Shown here piece after piece: positions 1 through 13,589 of a stretch of DNA of 64,000 nucleotides. The notes below the pieces were generated by a model. It was given only the letters and a program-made list of their open reading frames with translations, did no database searches and was not told the origin of the DNA. The number at the start of each line of letters is the position of its first letter. The first letter of the stretch is position 1. The DNA is taken from positions 26,908,001-26,972,000 of the forward strand of contig OZ316891.1 in the NCBI GenBank assembly GCA_973895155.1, given 5' to 3'. The DNA comes from Marsupella aquatica. Its lineage: Eukaryota; Marchantiophyta. The position numbers and the translations under genes were made by a program.

Positions 1-274
1 TATGCATTCATGTTCAACCTCATTTCTCTCACTCGTGGTGGTGGAGCCTTTGGTTTCATCTCTAAGAAAACACATACTGTGAAAGGGGGTTGCCAAAATA
101 AGTTCAAAACACTCTAGAACACCTAAAACTAAAGGGGTCTAAAAATTAATTAAAAATGTATAGAATACAAAGGCTGTCCCTTGATAAGGCAGATTGAAAT
201 GAAATACATGATACAAAAATCTGAATAAGACAAAATCTGAAAATATAGCAGCTTCAAAAATTTCAGATGAGCCT

Positions 275-410
275 TGCAATCTGGATGGAGCAGGTTCTTG
301 TTTCCCAGAAAAGTTTTCTTACAGAGGAAATGCCATATGGTCTTGGATCCTTTTTTAAAAGGGGATGGAAAGGGAAACCACACCTGAAAGCCAGTCCGGG
401 GCTCTTGCCT
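275..410. repeat. Dispersed repeat, copy 1 of 3
   Basis: This stretch resembles segments near 6105-6260 and 25465-25650 in the same orientation. Shared words are a 'gg(a/c)..ag.ccaggtt' type start, a 'cagaaaa/cagaaag' block, and a short 'ttacagaggaaa/gtacacaggaaa' block. The two other copies also share 'ctgggcattgtgtcaca' or a close variant. It looks like an old degenerate interspersed repeat, class unknown. No open frame of note is present. Confidence 0.4.
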
Positions 411-1189
411 TGGATTGGGAAATACTTAGATGGAGAGATTGTGGTGGGTGTAAATGTAGGATCAAACAAATACGAATTTTCATTTGTGAACAAGAAGTGA
501 GAACGTGTCAACGGACAAACAGAGGGAGCTGCAAGTAAAATAGTGAGCCAATCAAAGGGCTTATAAAAAAGTAATTTTTTGAAATTTGACGGACAGTCAC
601 ATTCAAATGAGGTCACAAGGTTGACACTAGGTTCACATGGTCTTTCATGTCCTTGCCCTGAAGCCGAGGCATGGCTTTGACGGAAATTCAATGCAATGGG
701 TGCCCAGTGGATGGCTTCTACACGAGCGGTTGGGCAAATTAAGGGGTCAATTTGGAGTTACATGGATTAGACAAGCCTTGCCATCAAGTAGTCAGATGCA
801 CTTGTTGTGTCAAAATTGTTTGCAGCAATTGGGGTAGCAATGAGCACTTCAGTTAGGGTCAACCTCAGTGGCATCAACTCAGGATAGCAGCACAAGAATT
901 AATTGACATTTGCAACTCTACTTCTGCAAATTTTACCATCTGCAATTCATTATACTCCACAATTTAAAAAAATCTGCAATCTCATGTGTAATGTATAGCC
1001 AGTTCAACTAAGTGAGGCAAATTACTGCATGCAGTTTTCAGGGTAGCTTCGTTCCATGTGTATCTCCCTATTGCTTTGCCATTTGGATGCAGTCCCCAAT
1101 GTGAAGACAACCCAGTGCAGGTTGTTTCCCAAAAAGCATTTAGTTACCCCTTCTGCCCGCCCCCCCCCCCCCCCCGGGGCTTTCCCTCT

Positions 1190-1680
1190 CAATGGATTTG
1201 TGATGAAAAAGTTTAGGAGAATTGTGTTTAAGTGTCATGTAATCTTCCAAAAAGGCCATTTATCCACTCTTTAACACCGTGGCCATTTATCCTGCCTGAA
1301 GTGGTTCATCAAAAAGTCTAGGAGCCAAAAAAATGTTACAAGTGTCACGTGAAGAAAGCATCCCTCTTGTCTCACGTAGGGTCCAGTCTTGGCCATTTAC
1401 TCGCCCCGCATGAACGGATTCTTCATCAAAAAGTCTAGGAGCCAACAAGAATGTGCGAAGTGTCACTTGATAACAACATCCATGGTGTCTTCTGTAATGG
1501 TCCACAAGCTTTTGGCCATTCACCCGGCGTGAACAGGTTTGTGATCAAAAAGTGTAGGAGCCAATAACAAATTGTGCTGAGTGTCATGTGAAGAAATCAT
1601 CCATCTAAATTGTCCACCAAAAAGGTCATGACCACTTTTGGCCATTTACTCTGACCTGAACGGATTCTGTTATAGGTTTC
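1190..1680. repeat. Tandem array, period about 110-128 bp
   Basis: Four to five degenerate units are recognisable. Each has 'ttggccattta/c' followed by 'tgaacggatt' or 'tgaacaggtt', then 'atcaaaaagtctaggagcc', then 'gtgtcacgtgaagaa'. Anchors of 'ggccatt' lie at about 1280, 1390, 1511 and 1639. No coding potential is evident. The array sits in gene-free DNA left of LSF1. Confidence 0.8.
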
Positions 1681-4229
1681 CAAGATAAACAGGTTTTGTT
1701 ATCAATCAAGTCATGTTCCCACCAATTTGTCAAAACCCCAAGTTACACATTTTTATTCATCACAAGAGAGAAGAAGTCTTAATTTACTGAAAAGGCTTTG
1801 GGTACGGTTTTGAATGCAACTTATGGGCACCTGGTATACGGTCCTCCATGCCTTCTACTCAAACTACAAACTGAAGCTACCATTGGTGCCACTTGAGCTA
1901 CCTGTGTCCTCCACCCTTTGCCCTAAACTGCAGCAAAAGACAACGTAGTCTTGAAAACGTAAACTATGTTGTTGAGGTATATGCTTGATGGCCCCCTGGT
2001 TGGAAAGGTTTGCTTATGGACTGCCATGAAAGTCTTATTACAGTTTGGACCCCCTCTGAGAATGCAGTATAGTCAGTGCTTCTAAGGAGGTGCCCAACTG
2101 CACAGTTCCCTGCCATCCCTTACAGTGTCACCCTGTCGAACACCATAGTTTATGGTGACATAGTACACCCCCCCCCCTTGTGTATCAAGTGGCAAGTGCA
2201 CTAGATGCAGTTTTCTGCTGTCATTTAGTGCACTAGATACAGTTTTCTAAAGACTAGTGACTATGTCTTCAGCTCCCTTTGATTTCAGTGCTTGGCAAGT
2301 GGGGACACTTTTTTCTCTGCATGCCACTATCGCTATTTTCTTGTGGGTTTAGGTGGAGGCGCCATTTTTCTTGTGAATTTTAGGTGGGCACAAGGTTCTG
2401 TGAGTTCCGATGGAGACAATCCCTCTTGTGGGTTAGGCGGAAGCCACAGTTTCCGACAAGGATGGTACTGAAGGATGCAAGGAGTGACAGTCCGGACCCT
2501 TCATTTCACCTCATTTTTCTGTATCTTCTTCTGATCATTTCTGGGTCGGAGTAACAGACCACATTGCCGGGAGTGACTAGTATGATCTACTTCACCCTCC
2601 TTTCAAACCCCCAAAACATTTAGTTTAGTATATATTTTGGGAACCAAGTCAAAGATACTCAATAATTATTAATTTATCTAGGACCCACTACTCCCAAGTG
2701 ACTGACCTTGTCAACTCATCAAAATTCATTGTCCATCCCTCGTATGCATGGTTGTACCGTGTACCCCACCACAAAAGCAGTTTTCATTTAATTTGCACTA
2801 TTCACTCTCGTCTCTTGAAACCTTTGAGAGTACTTCAATGTTGTTTGATATTCTATCTTTCTTCTGTAATATGCAATCCAGCCAGAATTGCGGATTGTCA
2901 ACTTACAAAAAATGCTAAAAAATGGGGACAAGATCATGACCGCCCAACAATATCACTATCACCCTTGGATAAGCCAAAAGCACCTTCATACCTGCCCCCT
3001 GTCCTGCTTTGCCTGCTGCCCTGCTTACATACTCTGACAATAGTACATCAGGCCAGACTGAAGTCAACAAAAAGTATTTTCTTACAGTAGTACCTAAGGC
3101 TTGAATAAAGGCCACAGAAAGTACGTTCTTGCCCTATAGGCTGGTAGGCTTATATTGTTATAGGTATCATTGCCTATAACAAGGGTACTTAGGAATCCAG
3201 GGTTGAATCTAATGGCATTACTTACCCTCCAGTGTTATGGGGAGGTAAATACCAAAGGTATATATTTCCTTGCTAAGATATGATTGTATGGAATACAGAT
3301 ATGAAGTTATAGAAGACATTAATTTATTTCACTCCCAAGATGAATGAATAGTAGTAAGCAGGGGAGGGAGGCAGAGGCGCTAGGCTGGAGGGAAGTTAAT
3401 AAAAGGATATAAAGAAAGGAAAAAATAGAGAAAAATAAATAAATTTGGGAAATGTTTATAAAAAACAAATAGGGGAAAAGGGTTTAGGGGACAAGAGAAA
3501 GGGGTGCATTGACCTAATAAAAAATTGAGGGCCAGGAGAGAAAGGGAGAATGGAGGGGAATAAAAGGATACAAATAAAGAAAATTGGAGAAATGCAAGAA
3601 AAGAAAAAAATGGGGAAAAGAAGAGAAGGGGTGCTTAGACCTAATGAAAAAAATTGCATGCTAGAATGTAGTGACATTTTGGGCCCCTAAAAGAATTATG
3701 ACAGTTTGGTGAATCCAACTTTTTTCAAACACTTTGGTCCACCCAAAGCCATGTTCACCCCCTCCTTCCTGCCCTAACTACCTTCACATGCCCTTTACAT
3801 TTTGGCTCACCATCTGTGCCTCCGCTCTCCCTAGCGCACTCTCCAAGCCAAAACTTCATCGTGCGCCTTGTGATCTGGAGAAGAGGGTGGTGACAGCAAA
3901 GGGTGTGCCCGGGGGGGGGGGGGGGGGAGAGCAGAGGGGCGAAGAGAACTACAGATAAAAAGGAGAGGGCCAAAAAGGAGAGGTTATCTCTCCACTTAGC
4001 ACTACAAAGACCAAGCATGGACTTGCACTTGGACCCTTCAATGCCACACCCCTTGCGCTCCTCTCTCCATCCCATGCGCTCACCCTACCCAGCAGAATGT
4101 TTGTAGAACATTCCAACTAATAGGGGGTAGACACAAAATTGGAAATCTTAGATTTTAATTAGAAGATCCAAGGCCTAACAATGTCGCAAGTGATGGGGAG
4201 GTCCTCCATATAGTGAGCCTCAAAGGTAT
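1681..4229. other. Gene-free interval
   Basis: No gene is supported here. It holds short local duplications (for example 'gtgcactagat.cagttttct' twice near 2198 and 2230, and three variants of 'cttgtgggtt.aggtgg' near 2341-2440). It also holds C runs at 2168-2177, a G run at 3911-3927, and purine-rich repeats near 3340-3650. The open frame at 2698-3090 lacks an ATG start or any recognisable motif. Confidence 0.6.
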
Positions 4230-4521
4230 TGTTTGCTCACCTAGGTGTTTTTTCACCCTGACATATTTTTCTCTCCTGAGCATCTTTTCTTTAACTTGAT
4301 ATGTTTCTCTCCTCAACATTTTTTCTTCACCTTGATATATTTTTCTCTCATCGACATCTTTTTTACACTTTCACATCTTTTCCTTACCTTCTCATCTTTT
4401 CCCTCCTTGACATCTTTTTTTCACCTTCACATCTTTTTCTCATCTTCACATCTTAGTCTCTCCTTGACATCTTAGTCTCACCTTGACATCTTCTGTGTGC
4501 AATGCACAAGCATTGGGCTAA
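4230..4521 (+). mobile_element. Minisatellite block A with Helitron-like 3' end
   Basis: The block is built of degenerate units such as 'ttcaccttgacatcttttt', about 19 bp. It is followed by a short inverted repeat (gtgca at gcac, near 4496-4507) and then 'cattgggctaa' ending at 4521, with T next. A hairpin about 10 nt upstream of CTRR followed by T is the known 3' terminus of Helitrons. The same layout, reverse-complemented, occurs at 34521 and 36343. The 5' end (TC) was not located and no Rep/helicase gene is present, so any element is non-autonomous. Confidence 0.4.
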
Positions 4522-6539
4522 TAATCTATAATTAATCCGTGGACCCCCATGTTATTTTAGAGTATGTTATCTAGAAATTGAAGCATAGATGGACCTCCAA
4601 ATCTAAAGAAAAAAATTCAAAAATGGACAAGTCAATGTTTGACACTTCAAACAGTTGCCAAGCTTACCAAGGCAACCATAATTAACATCAATTACAAAAC
4701 CAGCTACAATGTGAACTATTGTTTAATGTGTGGGTAACTTAATTGCCCACTTTAGCAAAACGGTGCTCGATGATTTCCTCCACGGTACCGAAGGGATGCT
4801 GGATGCACTCAAGTTGCATCGAAAGTAATCACTTTTCAATTCCTACATGCAAATAGACAAAAAGAGAGAAGTCGTCGGTGTCATCAAAATCACTAACTTC
4901 ACATAATTGTTTAAGACAAAAAGTTTCATGGAAACAAATCTCCAATTGTGGAATTTGGAATGGATCAAAAGCTAGAGAAATTTAGAAACTCATGACCACT
5001 TTAGTACTTGATAAAATCTCCCAATGTCACACTCATTGGAAAGCTAGAGAACTTGGAAACTTATAATCTCCTCAGAAGTCAACTAAATCTATTAATGTTA
5101 AGTTCATTAAAAAGCTAAAGAAATTTTGAAATTCATAATCTCCTTAGTACTCGATAATATCTATCAATTTTAGGTTCATTCTCATCGAAAGGGTCAACAT
5201 TTAAGGGGTTGTACAACATAGATTTTTATTCATGTTAGAGATTATGTAATCACGGGTAACATCTCTTTTTTAAATTACTTACTCAATTCTTATCGAATGG
5301 TGACAATGTTGAGCTCATTAGGACCGACTCTTCAAGATCTTTCCAACACCATATTATACGTGAGTTTTCATTATGATTTGACTCAGCAATATCAAATCAA
5401 AAATTGCTGCCGGGAAAATTTTATGTTTTGAATAAAATCAAAATGTAAATAAAACCGTTATTGGGAGCAGTTTACCTCAATCTTTTTGTCTTTTGATTTG
5501 CATGTAAAAACAAATTTACATTCTTTTTTACGGCATGGCGTCCCAATTGTTACAGCAAAGTTGTGTTTGTTATCTTAAACACGAATGCAAAAGTTAATTT
5601 TATCCAAAAACAAGTCTCTTGCTGTTTGGAGCATGTCATGATGATGTGGCATGTTGTGAAGCCAGGAATTTTGGAAAGGACCCCTAATGGGGGTCCTTAA
5701 TTATGTAGGAGTTGTACTTTGACTTATAGTATGTGTATAGCACACAGTTGAAGAACAGAAAATGTCGAACCTGGAGACATGAACCCAAAGGCGAGGGACC
5801 CCAGAAAGAGCCAAGAGCTAGAGAGTCCTCCACAATAACAAAGGAACTAAAGCCCTACTTGGCAGCATTCTGAAAAAACTTGCCTAAAGCTTCACTCTGA
5901 GTAAACCATATAAAAGGGTTATGAAGAGGAATCTGTGTGGACTGAGACCCTAAAGCCAACAACTTCATCCCTCTCAAGAATTGTAAATGTAAGCTGAGCC
6001 CACTGTGTTGCAACAGACACCTGTTGTCTGAAGGACTGGATGATTATTCACTTTGTAACTGGTTCAATCCTCGTGCATTGCAAAAAGGGTTATAAGTCTA
6101 TGGAAGTGTGTACACAACTATGGGCCTTTTCACAAAGGAGAAGTGCTATCTGAGTATAAAAAAGGTTTTCCTGCATCCATCTGGGTAGCTCTGGTCCATC
6201 TGGGCATTGTGTCACATTCCATGGGGGCTCCAGTTTCACGATTAGATGCTTCAAAGTTGAAAAAGAATTTGAAGAATTTGGGAACAATTTTAAATCGCAT
6301 TTTATGAAAATTTCCTCACAGTCTCTGAAGTTGTAGATGACACAAATGAAAGAAGACTTGCATACGCCATGATAGTTCTATAAAATGTCTCTTCTTCCTG
6401 TACAAGAAATCCCATATGCATCTGGGAAGGGAATATAAGCAAACATTATGACACACCCAAGAGCAGGACAACCGAGTAGACAATCTCATCTGGTAATCTG
6501 AGCTCCATCAAAAACTTTATGCAGACAATTCTATGCAAG
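4522..6539. other. Gene-free interval left of LSF1 3' end
   Basis: This is AT-rich DNA without a supported gene. It contains a second copy of the dispersed repeat at about 6105-6260. A segment near 5640-5700 ('atgatgtgg...attttggaa...atgggggtcc') resembles the reverse complement of about 35727-35790. The part nearest 6539 should include the LSF1 3' untranslated region. Confidence 0.5.
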
Positions 6540-9500
6540 CTACAATTTCTTAGGAGCCAGAGTAAAAGGATCAATTGCAAATGCCATGCGTCGACTGGCA
6601 AATGCCAATGTGAAACGTTCATCCTCTGTTAACGGTCTTTCTATTACTTTAATACTGTTCAGCTCCTGCAAACCAAGGAAGTCCAATTCAGACAGACATC
6701 GTAAGCATTTGAAAATTTTCCTGCCATTGCAATACTTCAGCAGTCTCCAACCAGCTGTCAAACTTAGTTCAAGTAGAATTTAACTTACACTCTGGGAAAG
6801 TGGTCTCAGTATGACTACCTTTATGTGTGGCCGGTGAGGAGTATCAAATTTTGTTGTTGCAACATCACCAATCTTTATGACATTATTGATGTTACCCCAC
6901 TGATCTCCTTCTGTGGGCAGACTGCTGGAATGTCGCCAATGACCACCAACTATGAACTTATAATTATATCTGCGAAAAAATAACATATCCTGACCTTAGT
7001 TCTCAGCATCAGATACGGAAAGATCTAGGAAAGACAAAACGAAATGCATGTGTTTGTTCAGTAGTAATACTGCATCCGTTGTCCTTGAGACAAACAAATG
7101 TTCCCGAATTGAACTTGAGCGAAACTCAAGGGTGGTCTAAATATCCTCCGGTCACCAGCCACTAACAAATACAAGCCAGTTCCCTAGCACCACTGTTTCA
7201 AAGTAACCTCACACAAACTGGCCCCTTCGAAGCCAATTCAATTCAATTTGTGGCTTCGAATGCCTTTGGGTCAAATTACAATTTTGACCAATTTAATGAT
7301 GGCGGTTTGTGCACATTGGCATATTTGCGTAGGCGTAAGAACTAAAAAATCAAACTCAACAATCCAGATATTCTCCGACCATTCTCTTCTACTGAAATTA
7401 TCAATTCTATGGATAAAGTCAGCTACCCCTACATTAAGAACTGGAAAAGAATTATAATCTGGAGTTCTGGACTTTTCTCCCAAGTTATTGGTCCCTCAGT
7501 CAAACATGCACTCTTTTCCCCTTCAGATAAAAATGTATGTGCAGATAGTGACAGAAGTTGCAGTCGCTACTTTGTTACTTACTTTCCCTGAGGAAGACGA
7601 AGGTCAACAGTGTATTTTGGGCCACTGGCATGCACTGCTTTGATAGGCTCATTCCACCCTCCTTTAAACTCCCCAACGAGCAAAACTTCCTCTCCCTGGA
7701 ACAATATTTTCGAATATAGTGCACCGTTAATAGCTTCACCAAAATTTCCGTTTCTACATCTCAAAAATTTTGCTTCGCATACATGCGACGTGAGATAATG
7801 AGATTACATCACAGGTAATATGGAGAAAATTCTAATTGACAACTGAAGGAGAAGATTCAGAATCATACATCTCTACAACCATGATTCCAGACAAACTGTA
7901 CAGCATGAGTTGGTGGTCCTCTGTGGTCTTCTCTCTCAGCCATGGCAATCAAATCCCACGTTGCCCAAACTAGAGCTGGTCTGCAATCATCATCAAACCA
8001 AGACAACTAAATATTGTCCTATATCTCACTCTCAACCTAAGAAGTACTAAATTGGAACATACCTCAGATATTTTCTCTATGAACTGCCACTTCATTCCAA
8101 GCATTCTAAAGGCGAGAACATCCTTGGGAAAACCCATCGAATTCAAGAGCAAAATCCGAAGCTTTCTAGACAAGTTGGTAAAACAATATTTCTTACACCC
8201 TGTTTCAAGATGGCCCTTACCTATCTGGGCCACAGGGGTGTAGCTTTTTAATATAATCTACACCCTCTTGTAGAGCCACGTCTTGAATCCAATGCAAGTA
8301 AGCAATGACACAAGCAGGAGAGCGATCCAATCCTGTTGTGCAAGTGACATAGACTCGATGACCCTTGCGCAGTAATCGATATAAGACACCCACAGCAAAT
8401 GGCAGCTTTCGCCTCAGGTCTACTGCATCAACATCCCTGGTTTTCATCGACAAATATTTCAACTCAGGCAAACAGTACAAAGATCAACACGTTCACACAT
8501 TTTGTTACCGGATCAAATCAAGTTTTCAAACCGCTTCAACTCTGTTGCCGTCCAACTCCCCTAGTACTAGCTTCCCTCTTCACCCTCAATACCCAATGAC
8601 AAGGTTCTGGGTTAGTCCATGGTTCTCAAAAGCATACCTAATAGGACAGTTGACAACAACTAAACCTTCTTCACGTGCCAGTTTTGCGATAGCCTCTCCA
8701 TCAATGCCCCAATTATCTTGCTCACGTTTTCTTTGCAAATTCAAAACAGCAGTGACGCCCTGTGTCAATGCAGTAATAGACGCATAAGTGAGCTGTGTCT
8801 GTGGAATTACAGAACTACATACGCCAAGTGATACAGTTTCATAAACCCCACAAGTAAACTGGTTTCAGTGTGCAACGCTGATCTTCTAAAGAAAAAACTG
8901 TAGAATCGGTTGGATCCCCTTTAATGGTACGTAAATCGAGGAGAAGATAGAAGTAGAGAATTACCAGCTTATCCACAAGCCGATGAATATCATTTTCTTC
9001 TTGTATACATGACCCAACATAAATATTTTCAGTAATCTGCTCCCCATCAAGCATCTGTGTTAGCGACTACTCACTGATCGGTAATACAGTAAAGACGTGA
9101 GTAGACACAGGAAATGCGGTTTAAAATTTCATCAGGAGCAGCAGTTAGCCCATAAATGTGCTTGGCCATACTAAGAGAAGGAATTGTCTAGATTCAAAGC
9201 CCAACTCAAATTCTGGTACTGCTAAAATAGTTGCCTTGACACAGTGACCAGAAACTCACCTTACTGTAATTCATTCCCAATGCTGGATTGTAGCAAAGAT
9301 CGCTTTCAGCTCTTTCCAGGGCAATCTCATACTCCTGCTTGTTGTAGTTGCCATGAGTCCACTCGATGTTGTCCGACTCATCATCGGTATATAATCCTAT
9401 TACCTCATCTGCATAGGGCAAACTTCTTTAAGGAGCTTGAGATCTTTGTTAGAATTATCTCCATGCGAGTTGTCTACCCTCCTGAGTTTGCAACACCGAG

Positions 9501-10954
9501 TGCTTTGGACACTAAAATTTTTCAGAAATACGTAACAAAACCTACGTTTCCATCTTATACCCTAAACCCATCTTGTCTGTTTGAAAGCCGGTAAGGCGAT
9601 ATCAAATTGCTATTTTTTCAAGTTAGAATTGGCACAGGACCAACATTGAACGGAGGGTACCTTTAGTACTTATTGAAAATCGAAACGAAGGCGATGATCT
9701 CTCAAATATCAGATTGATGTGCCCGTTGCGCTCCTTGATTGCCTTCCTGCTCTAATGCAACATAGAGTTCTAGGTTAGCAATGACTACACATTAAATCAA
9801 TATCGTGTGAGCTAACGTACCTCACTACCTTGAAAATTGCGGTCCTAAATGATCTATGTTTCAGGGTTATCAATTGGTTAGCAAGTGGAACATTGCCCCA
9901 AAACAAGAGTTCTAGATACATCCCAGATGCGAAATCTGAAATTGCATGCAATAATTTGAGCTATGGTACATATAATGCCATACAAAAGCACACTTGGGCA
10001 ACAAAAATGAAGAACTTACATTGCAGGTTCAAAGTCCTGAACGTCCACCATAGCATCACCAGACATGGCACTTACTTTCTTCAAGACATCCCCAACCATT
10101 ATCATGCGAGCCCTTTCACCATTACCCTGCCACCAAAAGCTTGCGCAGGATGAGGACCCAAAATTCCAAACGAAAACACAAATCTGCAAGATCAAGTCAG
10201 CACAAGTATCTCCTTGACGCAAACTCAGAAAGTTCCACAACATGATCTGCTTCGGAACAGTTGTCTAATCGATCGAAAAACGAAACCATCCTTGACAAAA
10301 AACAAGTGCATCATCATCGTGAGAAAGCACAGAGCCAATCCCTCTAAAATGTTGTCAGACTTCAAAACCACTTCTACCTAAGAATGAATCAGACATGTTT
10401 CTTGTGGATGTGAATCATACATTTTTTGCGAGCGCATCCACATAGATCTTCCCGCTTGTTGTCTGTGCAAAGCGAATACCAGTAGGCTGGTCTAATGTGA
10501 CCATATATTGATCCAGGTTCAATTTCGTAGGATTCTTCACCTCTCCTGCCATTGCATGCACTTTTCTTTCTTTCCCCTCTGTACTCACGTTCCCGGACAC
10601 AGCTTTTCTCCAAGATACAGTCACAATTGCTTTCCCCCATATTGAACTTTGCAGCTCGTTCAAAGTTCCTCTGTATCGTACGCGGTCTCCGCCATCCGGA
10701 GCCACCAGAGACCGGGTTTGCAAGCTACTGATCAAGGTTCCATTCAAACACCGTCTGCCAAGAGGAACGAGGGCAATCTGCATTTTTGTGTTCAGTCTAG
10801 GTGCAACGAAACAAAAATTTGTTCTCAGGGGAACAGAAGAGCTTTTCGGGGAACTTCGTTTCTCAGACAGACTTTCTCGATTGTAACCAGACCGTCCAAG
10901 TCTGTGGTTAAATGTCTGGATTCCCACGTTAGCAGCTGCAGCTTTCTCCATCAT
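6540..10954 (-). CDS. LSF1: LSF1 (LIKE SEX FOUR 1), starch phosphatase-like protein
   Basis: Eleven exons join in phase: 10954-10421, 10126-10020, 9746-9661, 9408-9260, 9036-8965, 8759-8638, 8436-8221, 7980-7869, 7695-7583, 6969-6789 and 6665-6540. The product is 605 residues; Arabidopsis LSF1 is similar in length. Residues 1 to about 70 are Ser/Arg-rich, as expected of a plastid transit peptide. A PDZ-like region (KLNLDQYMVTLDQPTGIRFA onward, about 144-240) is followed by a dual-specificity-phosphatase-like domain from about 293 (ITENIYVGSCIQ). Its loop is C389-T-T-G-L-D-R395. A CBM48 domain follows (GEEVLLVGEF, then YNYKFIVGGHWRH, about 460-560). In Arabidopsis, LSF1 is needed for normal nocturnal starch breakdown and acts as a non-catalytic scaffold on the granule. 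The residue before the loop Cys is Thr, not the usual His, which fits the inactive LSF1 class. The start is the first of two adjacent ATGs. Confidence 0.93.
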
Positions 10955-11924
10955 CTGTAAAAACCAGAACGACAGATGAGGAATCCAATTTCGAATTTTT
11001 TTCCCTCCCTGTTCACCGCCACCTCCTCGTTGTCTCCAAAGGTTAGATACGACCCAAATGTCTCACTTGATTTGGAAGCTAGGATGAAAAAACCGGGTGC
11101 TCTACATTACTAGTCTGAATTAGCTCACCAAACAGGACTCGAATTTGAATTTTGAATTATATTTTGATTGTGACAATGAAAACCCAGGAGACTATGGGCT
11201 GCAGCTCACCAAGCAGAGCAACACCAGAACCTAACAATTTCTCAAATTTTAGCTGGAGAACTCTGCGAAGGCGAAAAATGCCCGTCAAAACAGATTCGAT
11301 CGCTGAGTAATCGAAATAATGGTAAATAAGAACCATTACAAAAGAAATCGAAAAGAAACCCCAGAAAATGAGTACGGACGGCTTCATACTTAGTTTGAGA
11401 TTGAGGCAAACGAAGGACATCCAAACGAGGAAATTTGCATCGGACATAGAAGAATAAACTCGGTTTTGTTTTACAAATGAATTTCTTTGATGAGAGGCTT
11501 CTGCGGGTCATCGAAGGTCACCCACCTGAAGAAACGACCACCTCAGAATCCGAGGCTCACGCGAAGGAGGGGAATGGTGGCACTATACTCAACAAGAGCG
11601 AGAGAACCACAGCAAGAGTTTGCAAGCTTCAACATCAAAGTTCGAGTCAGTTCAAGGTTCTCATCTTTGCACCTTCGTCCTGGTCCTGGTCCTGGTCTTC
11701 GTCGTCCTCTGCCGGGACCACCTTCTCTGAGAGGCAGGGGGGGAGAGCCATGTGACAGGGAGTGGACTCAGAGAACCACAGGGAAGGTACTATAGATCTA
11801 TCCAACGGACCAAATTCTTCCTCACCATCCCTTACATTGCAAGTGCTAGGTACGGGTTATCTCTAGCTCTCATTATTATAAAGTGTAGTACATTAATGGG
11901 CTTGAGTTACACAAAAGGTGCTAA
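10955..11924. other. LSF1 upstream region
   Basis: This is the probable promoter and 5' untranslated region of LSF1. Open frames on both strands (for example 11477-11755 plus) carry low-complexity Ser/Trp or Arg stretches and no known domain, so I do not call them. A 'tcctgg' microrepeat lies near 11680-11700. Confidence 0.5.
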
Positions 11925-12763
11925 GAGCACTCCCACTGGTGTCCGGTGAAGTGGCGAGTCCCTTTTGACACATGCAACCGGCCATGTTCCCAGCGCCGGT
12001 AGAATACCCCACTGGTTACCCACTAAAAATGCCGACCCATCCTTCACTGTTCCAGTTTGAACCAGGAACACTGTTCAAACTTTCAAAATGAGAGTACACT
12101 GGGGCACGAATTCCACAAAGAACCAGTCAAAACCTCGACTCAAAATGTCCAAGAAACAATTTGATGCAAAAAGTGTGCTCTACTTCATGAGCATTTGCTA
12201 TCAAACTATTCACAGGAGCAAGTGTGTTTTATTGAATTGGCGTCGCTTGTCACCAATGGATGGTATGGACTCTCATGGGCAATGGCGTGCCAAATTGAAG
12301 CCCTGTGACAATTGCTATGGCTCATTTTACAATTGCAAATCCCAAACTACGTACTTGCTATCTATGGAGATTGAATCCAATCTCTACTAAAATTCCATCT
12401 CTCGATGCACTACAACATGTTTGATTAATCTCTCCACTTCCACACGACCCCATCATTGTCACAGGTAACAGCCTCTTGTCTCTCTGCTAAATTCCACCTC
12501 AAATCTCGCTTCTTCTCTGGTGCCTCTTCTTCTGCCAACATTTTGTCAAATGTTGCCTTGTGAATGAGCGGGAGATCAGTAAAGTATACATTGAACCCAA
12601 GAAATCCCTTGGGAGAAGCTGCTTCCGACTCATCAGCTGCCAATTCACAATCAACATTCACGCACAGGAGGGCCAGGTACTACGGGAGGTCCTGAAGCAA
12701 TGGTATTGTCCTGGCCCTAGTCTGTTGTAGGAGGAGGCAACAAATCAGGAGAGCCTTGTGTTG

Positions 12764-12802
<39 letters not shown>

Positions 12803-13589
12803 GACTTGCTGCATCACAATTCTAAAGTGGACCTGCAGCATGGGACTTGGACCAAGCAATTCTGGTGGGGGAGGGATTGTGGAAGACGAATGCAAATGAG
12901 GTGGGAAGATTGCAATGCAAACAATGAAAACACCCAAGGAGTATTAAAGAGACTTCCTTTTGCAAGCAGAGCCAAGAGGCTCGGGGAGTCACTATATGGA
13001 GGGTTACACATCGTGTGCAACGTTTTAGGGTGTGACCCCCCTAATTTATAAGTGAAAAATATTTTTTTGCAAAACTCTTTCTTTCTTTAAAATTTGTCAT
13101 TTTTTACTGAAAAACCCCTAAAAAAATTTAAGAAAGTATTTTTTAATAGACCTATGTGTTTTTTACAGTCGACCAGTCACAAAAAATGCCCTATGTGTTC
13201 TTCCACCAAACTTTGTAAGTATTTCGTCACACCCATTTAAATGGGTCTATACTTTGTCGTACGTGATGTGACACTTCCGTGGAAGTGAGCCCGCCCACGC
13301 CCAACGTCTGTGCCTGTACTTAACATTGATGGGACCTGGGACTGTCCCAGGCAATTCTGAGCCAATAGATTGATTATCCAACAATGGATCTTGGCCGTTC
13401 ACATAGATGGCGGGCAAGCCCAGGGCCACTTCCCGCCTGCTTCTGGAGCGTAGGAGTGTTGTGGGAGGATTGAAAAGAGGCAGGCCTGGGCGACCCATTT
13501 AGTGATAGCGGGGTGCGGTGGGAATGCTTTTTTTCCCGGACGCCAAAGTCATTCTGGCCAGTTGGTTTATTGGACCGGTGGGAGTGCTC
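11925..13589. mobile_element. PIF/Harbinger-like DNA transposon, non-autonomous
   Basis: The ends are inverted repeats: left GAGCACTCCCACTGGT, right (reverse-complemented) GAGCACTCCCACCGGT. Each is flanked directly by TAA (11922-11924 and 13590-13592), the 3-bp TWA target duplication typical of PIF/Harbinger. Length is about 1.67 kb. Inside are a TA microsatellite (about 12767-12800) and a short frame at 12425-12661 minus (78 codons, acidic, ending VVWKWRD) that could be a relic of an element protein. No DDE transposase is recognisable. The superfamily call rests on TSD and TIR form only. Confidence 0.7.
12767..12800. repeat. (TA)n microsatellite
   Basis: An uninterrupted TA dinucleotide run lies inside the Harbinger-like element. 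Confidence 0.95.

Noticed and set aside
2698-3090. 130-codon plus-strand frame
   Set aside because: It starts at GTG, has no motif, and lies in repeat-rich gene-free DNA.
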